DNA from: Gaetbulibacter_B jejuensis
GTDB taxonomy: Bacteria > Bacteroidota > Bacteroidia > Flavobacteriales > Flavobacteriaceae
Assembly: GCF_039524015.1 (NCBI RefSeq)
Contig: NZ_BAAAGF010000002.1
Coordinates: forward strand, 310,001 to 374,000
DNA: 64,000 bases
Direction: 5' to 3'
This document shows, piece by piece, positions 42,825-51,497 of the stretch. Position numbers and translations under genes: made by a program. The notes under the pieces are model-generated. The model worked only from the letters and a program-made list of their open reading frames with translations. It did not search any database and was not told where the DNA came from. The stretch's first letter is position 1. Every line of letters starts with the position of its first letter.

Positions 42825-43678
42825 ATGACCAGAGATTTTATACATATTAATGATTTTACTATTTTGGTAGAGGAGGCTATTTCGGAAAGAGTGATAACCG
42901 ATGCTTGCCGATTTGATGAACCTGTAATTGCCGTGGCCTTTTATGGATCAGGAAATGTAGATATTTCTGTTAATTTTAAAAGCACTGAAAAGCAATTTCA
43001 ACAAACCAAAGGATTGGCTTTGTCTTTTTATGCAGACGAACAAGTAGAATTTGTGCATACCGTATCACCGGAAAAACCTTTACGTTGTTTACTAATAGCA
43101 ACTTCAATTAGAAATTTAGATAAACTACCCAATGATGAAGGTGAAATTTTTTCGAGCTTATTGAATGAATTGGTCAATCCTTCTGATCATTATGTAGAGG
43201 GACCAAAGTTTTTTATGACACCAGAAATGGATCAAATTGTGGATGGCGTATTTAATATGACATATGTAGGAAAAACAAAAATGATGTTCTTTCGTAGTCA
43301 AATGACCGCTTTATTGTCGCATTTTTTTGGACAACTAGCTTCCTTAAAAACAAATACAATAAATTCAGCAGAAAGAGAAAAGCTGTATTTGGCTAAAGAT
43401 ATTTTGGTTAATAATTTAGACAATCCACCTACGCTTTCAGAATTGTCTCGTAAAATAGGCTTAAATACCTATAATTTAAAAAAGAACTTTAAAGCATTGT
43501 TTGCGCACCCGTTTTTAAATATTTACAAAACGAACGTTTAAAAATGGCTCACGATTTAATAAACAATAAGAAAGCCACAGTACAAGAAGCTGCATGGCAA
43601 GTTGGCTATGACAGTTTAGGGTCTTTTTCAAATGCTTTCGAGAAAAAATTTGGATATAGACCAAGCCAAATTAAATAA
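42825..43678 (+). pseudogene. AraC-family regulator with a C-terminal frameshift
   Basis: From MTRDFIHINDFTILVEE the frame encodes a sensing domain and the first helix-turn-helix (PPTLSELSRKIGLNTYNLKK). It then stops early at IYKTNV. In another frame, LQNERLKMAHDLINNKKATV and QEAAWQVGYDSLGSFSNAFE, ending GYRPSQIK, give the second helix-turn-helix and the normal end. One extra base near 43520, in an A/T run, would restore a protein of about 284 residues. This is a recent mutation, a sequencing error or programmed slippage. It is the most likely regulator of the two 38-bp sites that flank it. Confidence 0.75.
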
Positions 43679-43768
43679 ACTCCTTTTAGAATAAATTAAA
43701 TTCTTTTTGAAATAACTTATTCCTTTCATTTAGTGTGACTTTTGCTTCATAATTAAAAAAGTCAAATA

Positions 43769-44608
43769 ATGAACAGTAACATTTTAGTGCTCGGAGCTAC
43801 AGGTAAGACAGGTAGTCGAGTTATCAAGCAATTACAAAAGAAAGGTATTAAACCAAGAGTTGGATCCAGAAATGCCTCTCCAAGTTTCGATTGGAATAAT
43901 AAGGAAACTTGGGTAAACGCCTTAAAAGATATAGAGCGTGTATATATCACTTTTTATCCAGATTTAGCTGTACCAGGAGCCAAGGAGGCTATTGAAAGCT
44001 TTACATATTTAGCTAAAGAACTTGGCGTTAAAAAAGTTGTTTTATTATCTGGAAAAGGGGAAACTGAAGCTGAAGCTTGTGAAAAAATTATAATGACATC
44101 AGGTGTCAACTATACTATTGTAAGAGCCTCTTGGTTTAATCAAAATTGGAGCGAAAGCTTCTTTTTAGACCCTATACTTACAGGAGACGTTGCTTTACCC
44201 TTGTCAGATGTATTAATTCCTTTTGTAGATGCTGATGATATTGCAGAAGTTGCTAGCACTGTTTTATTAGATGATACTTATAACGGAGAAATTATTGAAG
44301 TAACGGGACCAGAGCTTATCACTTTTAAGGATATTGTTAAAACCATTTCAAACGTGAGTAAAAGAAATTTAAACTTTTACGAAATCACTTTAGAGCAGTA
44401 TGTTGAAGGTATGAAACAAATGCAAGTAGAAGCTGATGTCGTTTGGTTGATTGAATATCTCTTTAGCCACGTGTTAACCAACCCAGAAAATCAAAAAATA
44501 ACAAACGATATTGAAAAGGTTTTAGGTAGAAAACCAAAAACGTTTTTAGCGTATGCAACAGAAACTGCAAAAACAGGAGTTTGGCAGCCAATAGAAGCTA
44601 ATAAATAA
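43769..44608 (+). CDS. NmrA-family NAD(P)-binding protein
   Basis: A 279-residue atypical short-chain dehydrogenase. The N-terminal Rossmann loop is NILVLGATGKTGSRV, with a basic residue after strand 2 (KPRVGSRNA) that favours NADP. Later parts are VYITFYPDLAVPGA, VVLLSGKG, the RASWFNQN segment and VTGPELITFKDIV. Members act as quinone or NADP-linked redox sensors and reductases. It lies 90 bp after the AraC gene and is followed by the second operator copy. A decayed paralogue lies at 36.1-36.8 kb. Confidence 0.87.
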   Translation: MNSNILVLGATGKTGSRVIKQLQKKGIKPRVGSRNASPSFDWNNKETWVNALKDIERVYITFYPDLAVPGAKEAIESFTYLAKELGVKKVVLLSGKGETEAEACEKIIMTSGVNYTIVRASWFNQNWSESFFLDPILTGDVALPLSDVLIPFVDADDIAEVASTVLLDDTYNGEIIEVTGPELITFKDIVKTISNVSKRNLNFYEITLEQYVEGMKQMQVEADVVWLIEYLFSHVLTNPENQKITNDIEKVLGRKPKTFLAYATETAKTGVWQPIEANK

Positions 44609-44622
44609 AAAATTAAAAAAGA

Positions 44623-44660
44623 GGAAAATTGTCCATCTATAAACGTCGATTATCCATTTT
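44623..44660 (+). promoter_or_regulatory. 38-bp operator, copy 2
   Basis: It reads GGAAAATTGTCCATCTATAA, then ACGT, five bases and ATCCATTTT. It is the same site as at 42637-42674, now pointing toward the gene at 44721, whose start is 60 bp downstream. Conservation across both half-sites and the outer flanks, between two otherwise unrelated leaders, argues for one regulator. Confidence 0.65.
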
Positions 44661-44720
44661 GAGAAATAGAAGTAATGGTCAAATTTGTAACTCAATAACG
44701 CAAACTAAAAAAACTTTAAA

Positions 44721-45458
44721 ATGAAACACACGCTTTACTTAGTTATATTCATCATAAGTACAACGCTATCAATTTTTGGTCAGGAGAAACAATTAACTCC
44801 ATTAAGTCATTCAGCTGATGAATCTTTATTGAAATCTGAAACTTATGTAATGGATTGGTTAGTTGTTACCGATACTACAGAAGTCAAAATAGGTGAGGTA
44901 GTAACTCAAATTCAAAAAAAGAATGCTGTTATCTATATTATAACTCAAGTGAAAATGAAGCAATCTAAAAGTGAATGGGTTGACAGTACAACGGTTGCTG
45001 CTGGAAGTTTTAAGCCACTTTATCATGCTTCTTACAATGAGCAAAGAGATATGGTTTTGAAATTTGATAAGCAGATAAAAGGTTATTACTTGGATAAAAA
45101 AACAGCTATTAAAACAGAAATTTTAGAAGAAACCCAACAGCCATTCTTTGATAGTAACTTTTATCCTCAATTGATACGTTTACTTCCTTTAAAGGATAGC
45201 TATTCTGCATCTATTTCCATTTTTGATTACAATCCAAAATCAAAAGTAGGAGTAATTGCAGCAACAGTAAAAAATACCAAAAAAACGACGCTTAATTTTA
45301 ACAAGACATCCATCCCTGTTTGGAAAGTTGAGGTTACTGATGATATTTCAGATAATAATGTGTTGAACACATATTATATTGATACCCGAACCAGAAAATT
45401 ACTCATGCACGAAATAGATTTTGGAGGTAGAAAAATGATTATGAGATTATCTGAATAA
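44721..45458 (+). CDS. Secreted protein, DUF3108-like
   Basis: A 245-residue protein with a signal peptide (cleavage near FGQ, residue 22). The mature part is beta-rich: YVMDWLVVTDTTEVKIGEVV, FKPLYHASYNEQRD, KGYYLDKKT, IPVWKVEVTDD and NTYYIDTRTRKLLMHEID. This pattern recalls DUF3108/lipoprotein-carrier-like folds, but I am not certain. The 38-bp operator copy 60 bp upstream suggests it belongs to the AraC regulon. Confidence 0.65.
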   Translation: MKHTLYLVIFIISTTLSIFGQEKQLTPLSHSADESLLKSETYVMDWLVVTDTTEVKIGEVVTQIQKKNAVIYIITQVKMKQSKSEWVDSTTVAAGSFKPLYHASYNEQRDMVLKFDKQIKGYYLDKKTAIKTEILEETQQPFFDSNFYPQLIRLLPLKDSYSASISIFDYNPKSKVGVIAATVKNTKKTTLNFNKTSIPVWKVEVTDDISDNNVLNTYYIDTRTRKLLMHEIDFGGRKMIMRLSE

Positions 45459-45532
45459 AAAACATAAATTGATACTATAAAAGCAGGCAATAGGTAAAGC
45501 AATTTAAATATCAATAAACAAAAAACGAATCA

Positions 45533-46459
45533 ATGAATAATTTTTATAGAATATTAAAAAAGGTGTTTTTATATACTTTTTCTATTTTTTTACTTTTCTC
45601 CGTTGCAGGTTACATTTACCTTTATGTACTTCCTAAAGGTCCTGAAATTACAGCAAGTAGTAAAATTAAAATTGGAGTAGACGCTTTTGTTATCAATGCT
45701 TACAAAGATAGTGATAGAAAATCTATTAAAGTATGGACCTATAAACCGGAAAGTTGGAAAGACCAAGATAACATAGTATTTGTTATGCATGGTGGAGGAA
45801 GAAATGCAGATGATTATCTACAGGCTTGGATTGAATTGGCAGATATTAATAACCTATTAATTGTAGCTCCTGAATTTGATAACAAGTTTTCAAAATATAC
45901 AACCAACGATTACCAAGAAGGAAATTTGTTTACCTTTTTTGGGACTAAAAACCCGAAAAGTGAATGGGCATTTACAGTGGTAGAAAACATTTTTGATCAT
46001 ATCAAAATGACCAATAATATTACTAATGACCATTATGATATTTTTGGACATTCAGCAGGAGGTCAGTTTGTGCATAGAATGGTCTTGTTAATGCCTGAAG
46101 CAAGAATAAGAACAGCTATTTCTGCAAATTCGGGCTTTTATACATTACCTAATGCAACTCTTGAGTTTCCGTATGGTATTAAAAATGTAGAAATAAATCT
46201 GGCAGAATCTTACCGTAAAAAATTGGTTGTTTTATTAGGAGAGTTAGATAATGATCCAAATTTAGGAACTTTTAGAACTACAGATTTGGCAATGGAACAA
46301 GGCTCTCATAGGTTGCAACGCGGAACTACTTTTTTTAATACAAATATTGAAATGAAAAACAAGAATAGCTGGGTGTTTAATTGGGAAATTGATACCATAA
46401 AAAATGTAGGTCACAATTATAAGAAAATGTCTGAAAATGCAATTAAATGGATAGAGTAA
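45533..46459 (+). CDS. Alpha/beta hydrolase (esterase D/PHB depolymerase-like)
   Basis: A 308-residue protein with an N-terminal membrane anchor (about residues 10-32). The hydrolase core has the oxyanion segment VMHGGGRNADDY, nucleophile box FGHSAGGQ and probable His in VGHNYKKM; an Asp in GELDNDPN could complete the triad. The substrate is unknown; esters or feruloyl/PHB-like substrates are usual. It probably faces the periplasm. It is 75 bp downstream of the DUF3108-like gene and could be in the same transcript. Confidence 0.8.
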   Translation: MNNFYRILKKVFLYTFSIFLLFSVAGYIYLYVLPKGPEITASSKIKIGVDAFVINAYKDSDRKSIKVWTYKPESWKDQDNIVFVMHGGGRNADDYLQAWIELADINNLLIVAPEFDNKFSKYTTNDYQEGNLFTFFGTKNPKSEWAFTVVENIFDHIKMTNNITNDHYDIFGHSAGGQFVHRMVLLMPEARIRTAISANSGFYTLPNATLEFPYGIKNVEINLAESYRKKLVVLLGELDNDPNLGTFRTTDLAMEQGSHRLQRGTTFFNTNIEMKNKNSWVFNWEIDTIKNVGHNYKKMSENAIKWIE

Positions 46460-46484
46460 AAACAGTACACAATAATATATGTAA

Positions 46485-46603
46485 TGTGGGCTGATGTGAT
46501 AAATCGAAGTTTCGGATTACTTTTCCACTCATAGTTTGAATATTTATAAAAAAAACATAATCTTGCTTGTCACCGTTAGGCTAGCTAACGTTCATGTAAG
46601 ATT
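46485..46603. repeat. Palindrome-rich intergenic segment
   Basis: GTAATGTGGGCTGATGTG near 46485 resembles the reverse complement of part of the 3.0-kb inverted repeat. A nested hairpin follows: AATCTT (46559-46564) with AAGATT (46598-46603), and inside it CGTTAG (46574-46579) with CTAACG (46585-46590) around a five-base loop. It could be a terminator or a remnant of a folded mobile repeat. The rest of the 735-bp gap holds one dispersed repeat copy and no gene I can support. Confidence 0.4.
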
Positions 46604-46738
46604 GAAAACTAACGCTTTTCAATTCACAATGCACATAATCGCGACTGTTACCTGTAATCGTAAGATAACATTTCATTAAAAACGACCGTAAAGCAATAAT
46701 AACAAAATGAGAAAAATAAGGCTTATTTAATTTTGACT

Positions 46739-46810
46739 GTATCAAATTTGTCTCGATTGTTTAAAATATTATCAAATTCAATTGGTTTATTTCCTGTATT
46801 GTAAATAGAT
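46739..46810 (+). repeat. Dispersed intergenic repeat, copy B
   Basis: GTATCAAATTTGTCTCGATT is followed by GTTTAAAATA, with a TTTCCTGTATTGTAAATAG part about 50 bp on. It aligns over its whole length with the copy starting at 63265. Confidence 0.55.
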
Positions 46811-47193
46811 GCCAGTCATTTTACTTACAAAATAACAAACTAGCTTATGTTTTGTTAAAAAACCATCTTGAAAAATTGTTAAAACCCTATTTTTTATCTC
46901 ACAATTAATATTTATATAATTTTAATAATTTATAAGTGGGTAGCTATTTTCTTAACCAAAGTCAATTTCTTATTGCTTTCATCTTCATAAATTCGTCAAA
47001 TAATTTTAGTGGTTTTAATGATTAGATGTTTTCTTAAGATACCTTAAGATTTTAGATTTATAACTATTCTAATTTTACCTCAATTAATGAAAACTATAGT
47101 CAAAACTAGAATGCCTTTTGGTTTAGATTACTAAATCAATTAATAATTGAAACTAAATCATATTAGCAATCGTCGAAGATAAAAACGTACAGA

Positions 47194-48279
47194 ATGAAAA
47201 ATCTATTAACAAAAAGAATATCATCCCTCATACTCTTTTTATTCCTGTTTCAAGTTTCTTTTTCTCAGAAAATAGAAAAGCAAATTGATAGTCTATTATC
47301 TACAGTTTATAATGATAGTAATGGTCCTGGTGGTGTTTTTCTTGTGTCAAAAAAAGGAGAAACTATTTATAGAAAAGCTACAGGTAAGTCTAATATTGAA
47401 CTAGATGTTGACATGACTCCTGAAAACGTTTTTCAGATAGGTTCTATGACTAAGCAGTTTACTGCTATAGCTATAATGATGTTGCAAGAAGAAGGGAAGT
47501 TAAATGTATCTGACACTATTTCGAAATATCTTCAAGATTACCCAAATGGGAATAGTATAACAATTCATCATTTATTGACTCATACTTCAGGAATAAAGGA
47601 TTTTACAAAAATGAAGTTAATTATGTCAATTGCAAAGAGCGATTTGAAACCTAAAGCATTGATTGATTTTTTCAAAAATGAACCATCTGATTTTCTATCA
47701 GGCGAAAAGTTTAAGTATAACAATTCTGGTTATACGCTTCTTGGTTATATCATAGAATTGGTGTCAAATCAAGACTATAAGAGTTTTATTGAAGAGCAAA
47801 TATTTAATAAAATAGGTATGAATCATTCTTACTATGCTAGTGATAGTAAGATAATCAAAAACCGAGCTTATGGCTATCATGGTGGTAAGGCTTATAAAAA
47901 TAAGTTTGATGTAAGTTTTACCATCCCTTATGCTTCAGGAGCTTTGATGTCTACAGTAGATGATATGTTATTATGGCAACAAGCTATTAATAACAATATT
48001 CTAATCTCACAAGAAACTAAAGAAATAGTATTTATGAACCATTCTCTAAATGATGGTACAAAAATTAATTATGGTTATGGTTGGCATTTAAAAGAGATAA
48101 ATTCAGTAAAAACAAGAGAGCATGGAGGAAGCATTTTTGGATTTAAGTCTATGGCTGTGTATGTGCCAGATTTAGATATTTATGTTGTTGGGTTTAGTAA
48201 TTGTGATTGTAATTCGCCAACTGTTTTAGTTAGAGAAATAGCTTCTGTTATTATAAAGGATAATGAAAAAAACAAATAG
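47194..48279 (+). CDS. Secreted serine hydrolase, class C beta-lactamase fold
   Basis: A 361-residue protein with a signal peptide (cleavage near FSQ, residue 25). The catalytic motifs are GSMTKQF (Ser84, Lys87), YNNSGY near residue 175 and HGGS near residue 310. These are the SxxK, YxN and HxG motifs of class C beta-lactamases and of related esterases and D-Ala-D-Ala peptidases. Most environmental members act on peptides or esters and not on antibiotics, so resistance should not be assumed. The gene stands alone, downstream of a long gene-free gap. Confidence 0.88.
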   Translation: MKNLLTKRISSLILFLFLFQVSFSQKIEKQIDSLLSTVYNDSNGPGGVFLVSKKGETIYRKATGKSNIELDVDMTPENVFQIGSMTKQFTAIAIMMLQEEGKLNVSDTISKYLQDYPNGNSITIHHLLTHTSGIKDFTKMKLIMSIAKSDLKPKALIDFFKNEPSDFLSGEKFKYNNSGYTLLGYIIELVSNQDYKSFIEEQIFNKIGMNHSYYASDSKIIKNRAYGYHGGKAYKNKFDVSFTIPYASGALMSTVDDMLLWQQAINNNILISQETKEIVFMNHSLNDGTKINYGYGWHLKEINSVKTREHGGSIFGFKSMAVYVPDLDIYVVGFSNCDCNSPTVLVREIASVIIKDNEKNK

Positions 48280-48295
48280 TGAAGAATTATTCAAG

Positions 48296-48427
48296 ATGGA
48301 TATAGAAACAAAGCAAGATGAAAAATCCATATTAAAAGTTATGAATAAAGCTTATCAAATAGCAGAGAGGTCTGGATTTTATTTTCCGTATAGAAAGTAT
48401 GATTGGTTAGAATCAAATACTGATTAG
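48296..48427 (+). other. Short open frame of uncertain status
   Basis: A 43-residue frame (MDIETKQDEKSILKVMNKAY, ending KYDWLESNTD) lies 16 bp after the serine hydrolase gene. The composition is protein-like, but no family is recognised. It lies between a complete gene and an ABC-ATPase relic, so it may be a fragment. Confidence 0.25.
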
Positions 48428-48484
48428 CTATGATGAATTCACTTTAATCTCGCTTTCAATCAATCAAGAAAGAATGTTATAATA

Positions 48485-48755
48485 TATTAAAAATAATAAC
48501 CTAAATCTAACTTATAAAAACGGTTACAATGCATTAACGGAATTTCCCAAGAAACAAATAATGGGATTTTTGGTTTGTTAGGTCTTAATGGTATTGGTAA
48601 ATCCTCTTTAATAAAAAATAACCGTAGGATTACAAAAGCTAATGTCTTTGAGTTTTCTTGAGCAATTTTATAGAGTGCAGCCAAATGAATCGTTAAAATC
48701 AGGATTTGATCTATTATTTAAGGGTACTAATAATAATGCAATACATCAAAAATGA
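48485..48755 (+). pseudogene. Relic of an ABC transporter ATP-binding protein
   Basis: Three pieces in different frames follow the order of an ABC-2-type ATPase. First comes LNLTYKNGYNALT; then, after a frameshift, GISQETNNGIFGLLGLNGIG with KSSLIK (Walker A). After a second shift comes LSFLEQFYRVQPNESLKSGF with DLLFKG, which corresponds to the Q-loop region (LGxLPQ..VxPNxS). The Walker B and signature parts are gone. The last stop overlaps the next gene's start. Confidence 0.65.
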
Positions 48756-49864
48756 GAACACGAATACATTTACCCATTTTAATACTATTTCTAATTATAA
48801 CATGTTTTTGTCATTCAAGTGAAGGCACAACTAATGAAGATTCAAAGTTTATTGATTTGGTTATCAAATTAGAAAATAATTCCATTGGAGGCTCACTTGT
48901 TATTCCATCTAATTTGAATACAAAATCTTTAGTCATAATGAGTTCAGGAAGTGGACCGCAAGACAGAGATGAAACTTTAGAAGGCTTTAAGATTTTTAAA
49001 GTCATTGCTGAACACCTAGCATCAAAAGGTATTGCTTCATTTCGATATGATGATAGAGGAGTAGGTATAAGTACTGGAGATTTTGTAAATAGTACAATAG
49101 AAGATCAAACTAATGATTTAGAAGGAATTATAGAATACTTCAAATCTTCTGAAGCAAACAATTTTGATAGTTTTATTTTGTTTGGTCATAGTCAAGGAGG
49201 CATCCTAGCTGGAAAAGTTGCTGTTGAAAACGAGTCCGTTAAAAAAGTCGTTTTAATGGCAGCACCATCAGTTCCTTTGGTAGAAGTGGTAACCTATCAG
49301 ATTAGACAGGAATATAGTGGCTTAGAGATTTCTAAAACATTGATTGAAGCTGATGTTTCAGCACATAACAAATTAATGACAGCTATTGAAGATGATAAAA
49401 ATATAGAGCAAGCATACCACTTATTTAGAAAAACAACCGAATCTATTTTATATAAAACAAGTTCAGAAAGAGAAGTGAACTCATTAAAAATAAGGCAAAA
49501 AGCTACGGACAAAGCCAATGAGTTTAAAATCATTTATGGCTTGCCATCGTTAACGTCATTTCTCTATTATGATCCTTCCAAAGATTTGGAACAATTAAAT
49601 ATTCCAGTATTAAGTCTTTTTGGAGGGTTAGATTTTCAAGTTCCTATATTTCAAAATAAGGATAGAATGGAGAATGCTCTCTTAAAATCAGGTGTTAATT
49701 ATGATTTTAAAGTGTTTAACAATGCAAATCATTTTTTTCAAAATGCAAGAACAGGAAAACGTGAAGAATATTCAGAACTAAAAAAGGAATTTGTGGATGG
49801 GTTTTTAGATGTGATTTCAGATTGGATAATTAAAAATAATAAATTAAAAAATGAACAAAATTAA
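48752..49864 (+). CDS. Secreted alpha/beta hydrolase
   Basis: A 370-residue protein with a signal peptide of lipoprotein type (ITCFCHSS near residue 20). Motifs are SSGSGPQDRDET, the YDDRGVG box, nucleophile LFGHSQGG, acid residue in FGGLDFQVP and His in NANHFFQ. This matches the S9-like/dienelactone hydrolase group often found in Bacteroidetes. The substrate is unknown. It overlaps the next gene by 14 bp, so the two hydrolases are co-translated. Confidence 0.85.
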   Translation: MRTRIHLPILILFLIITCFCHSSEGTTNEDSKFIDLVIKLENNSIGGSLVIPSNLNTKSLVIMSSGSGPQDRDETLEGFKIFKVIAEHLASKGIASFRYDDRGVGISTGDFVNSTIEDQTNDLEGIIEYFKSSEANNFDSFILFGHSQGGILAGKVAVENESVKKVVLMAAPSVPLVEVVTYQIRQEYSGLEISKTLIEADVSAHNKLMTAIEDDKNIEQAYHLFRKTTESILYKTSSEREVNSLKIRQKATDKANEFKIIYGLPSLTSFLYYDPSKDLEQLNIPVLSLFGGLDFQVPIFQNKDRMENALLKSGVNYDFKVFNNANHFFQNARTGKREEYSELKKEFVDGFLDVISDWIIKNNKLKNEQN

Positions 49865-51326
49865 ATACTTTGAATTATTAGTGATTTTTATAATATCCTT
49901 GAGCGCAAATTCTCAGCAAAATGAAATTCAATTAAGTGAACGCATTGATGATTATCTTACTAAAAGCGAAATGAATGGTTTCAATGGTGCTGTGTTGATT
50001 GTTAAAGACAATACTATTATTCTTAATAAAGGTTATGGATTTGCAAATAAGGAAAATTCTATACCAAACACACCAGAAACGGTTTTTGATATTTGTTCAG
50101 TTACCAAGCAATTTACAGGTGCCGCAATACTGAAACTTGTAGAAGAAAAAAAATTAAGTGTAACAGATTCATTGGGACTATACTTTAAGAACATTCCAAA
50201 AGATAAAAGTGGGATAACAATTCATCAACTACTGACACATTCTGCTGGTTTTGGACATGGCATTGGAGATGGTGATTTTGATCATATTCCTAAGGATGAA
50301 TATTTTGAAGAATTGTTTAATGCTAAGCTACATTTTAAGCCAGGAACGACATATTCTTATTCTAATTCTGGCTACAGTATTTTAGGAAGAATCATAGAAA
50401 TTGTTTCAGGTAAAAGTTATGAAGCTTACTTAAAAGAAAAACTTTTTGATCCCAGTGGAATGCATAACACAGGATATTTATTACCCCAATGGAACAATAA
50501 GGCTATTGCTAATGAATATGTTTACAATGTAATTAATAAAGGAAATCATGTTGAAAAGTATAAAGCAGACAATAAAATAGCCTGGCCATTAAAAGCTAAT
50601 GGAGGGGTTAATTCCACTCAAAACGATATGTACAAGTGGTATTTAGCCTTAAAGAATAACACAGTTCTTAGTAAAGCATCTACAGAAAAATTAATTAAAC
50701 CATATATAGCTGAAGACGAAGAAGCAACAAGTTATTACGCCTATGGTTGGACGACGTATCAGTCTTCAAGAGACACAAAAATCGTGATGCACAATGGCTT
50801 CAATGGTGTGTCATACTATGATTTTATTTGGTTTCCACAAGAAGATGCCTTGATTTTATTTGGTACAAACTCATCAACTAGAGAAGTTTCATTAATTCCA
50901 TATCGAATAAAGAAAATGCTGTTTAATCCAGATTATAATCCCGTACCTATTTCAAATAATGAAATTACTAAGCTTTTAAACTACATTGAAAACTATGATG
51001 ATGATATTGAAAAGCTGGGAGAGGAGTTACATACTACATTCGGAAAAATAATCAGTGATCCAGTTATTTTAAATAGATTGAGTGGAATATATATGAGGGA
51101 ACAGCAGCTTAAAAAATCAATCTGTCTTGCAGAGTTCAACACTAACTTATTTCCGAATGATGGTAATATTTGGGATACTATGGGAGATATTTACTATCAA
51201 GCGAAACAATTTGCAAAGGCAAGGGAGAGCTATAAAAAAGCAATAGAACTTAAGCCTGTAGAAGGAGATTGCTTTTGGTGTGAAAACTCATGCCTGCAAC
51301 TTAATAAGTTGACTTTTAATAATTAA
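49851..51326 (+). CDS. Serine hydrolase (beta-lactamase fold) with C-terminal TPR
   Basis: A 491-residue protein with a signal peptide ending near SQQ (residue 22). The catalytic motifs are CSVTKQF (Ser83, Lys86), YSNSGY and HNGF near residue 310. The last 110 residues contain a TPR-like helix pair (GNIWDTMGDIYYQAKQFAKA). It ends with GDCFWCENSC, a tail also left as a relic at 31.7 kb. It is probably periplasmic and acts on peptides or esters. It is coupled to the alpha/beta hydrolase upstream. Confidence 0.87.
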   Translation: MNKIKYFELLVIFIISLSANSQQNEIQLSERIDDYLTKSEMNGFNGAVLIVKDNTIILNKGYGFANKENSIPNTPETVFDICSVTKQFTGAAILKLVEEKKLSVTDSLGLYFKNIPKDKSGITIHQLLTHSAGFGHGIGDGDFDHIPKDEYFEELFNAKLHFKPGTTYSYSNSGYSILGRIIEIVSGKSYEAYLKEKLFDPSGMHNTGYLLPQWNNKAIANEYVYNVINKGNHVEKYKADNKIAWPLKANGGVNSTQNDMYKWYLALKNNTVLSKASTEKLIKPYIAEDEEATSYYAYGWTTYQSSRDTKIVMHNGFNGVSYYDFIWFPQEDALILFGTNSSTREVSLIPYRIKKMLFNPDYNPVPISNNEITKLLNYIENYDDDIEKLGEELHTTFGKIISDPVILNRLSGIYMREQQLKKSICLAEFNTNLFPNDGNIWDTMGDIYYQAKQFAKARESYKKAIELKPVEGDCFWCENSCLQLNKLTFNN

Positions 51327-51497
51327 AACTAGTAATTTAGTTCTTTACATCAACAACGAATCGATTTTTACAAAAATGAAAACTTATGGTAAGTCTCTTA
51401 TCAGGTTTATTTCAGTATGAAGATTTTAATGGTAAAATCTATTAATCTAAAAACAAAAAATCTATTTAAATTAACCACTAGTAAACATTTTAGTTTT

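Noticed and set aside
47194..51326. Antibiotic-resistance beta-lactamases
   Set aside because: The two serine hydrolases have class C folds, but nothing marks them as true beta-lactamases. Environmental members are usually peptidases or esterases.
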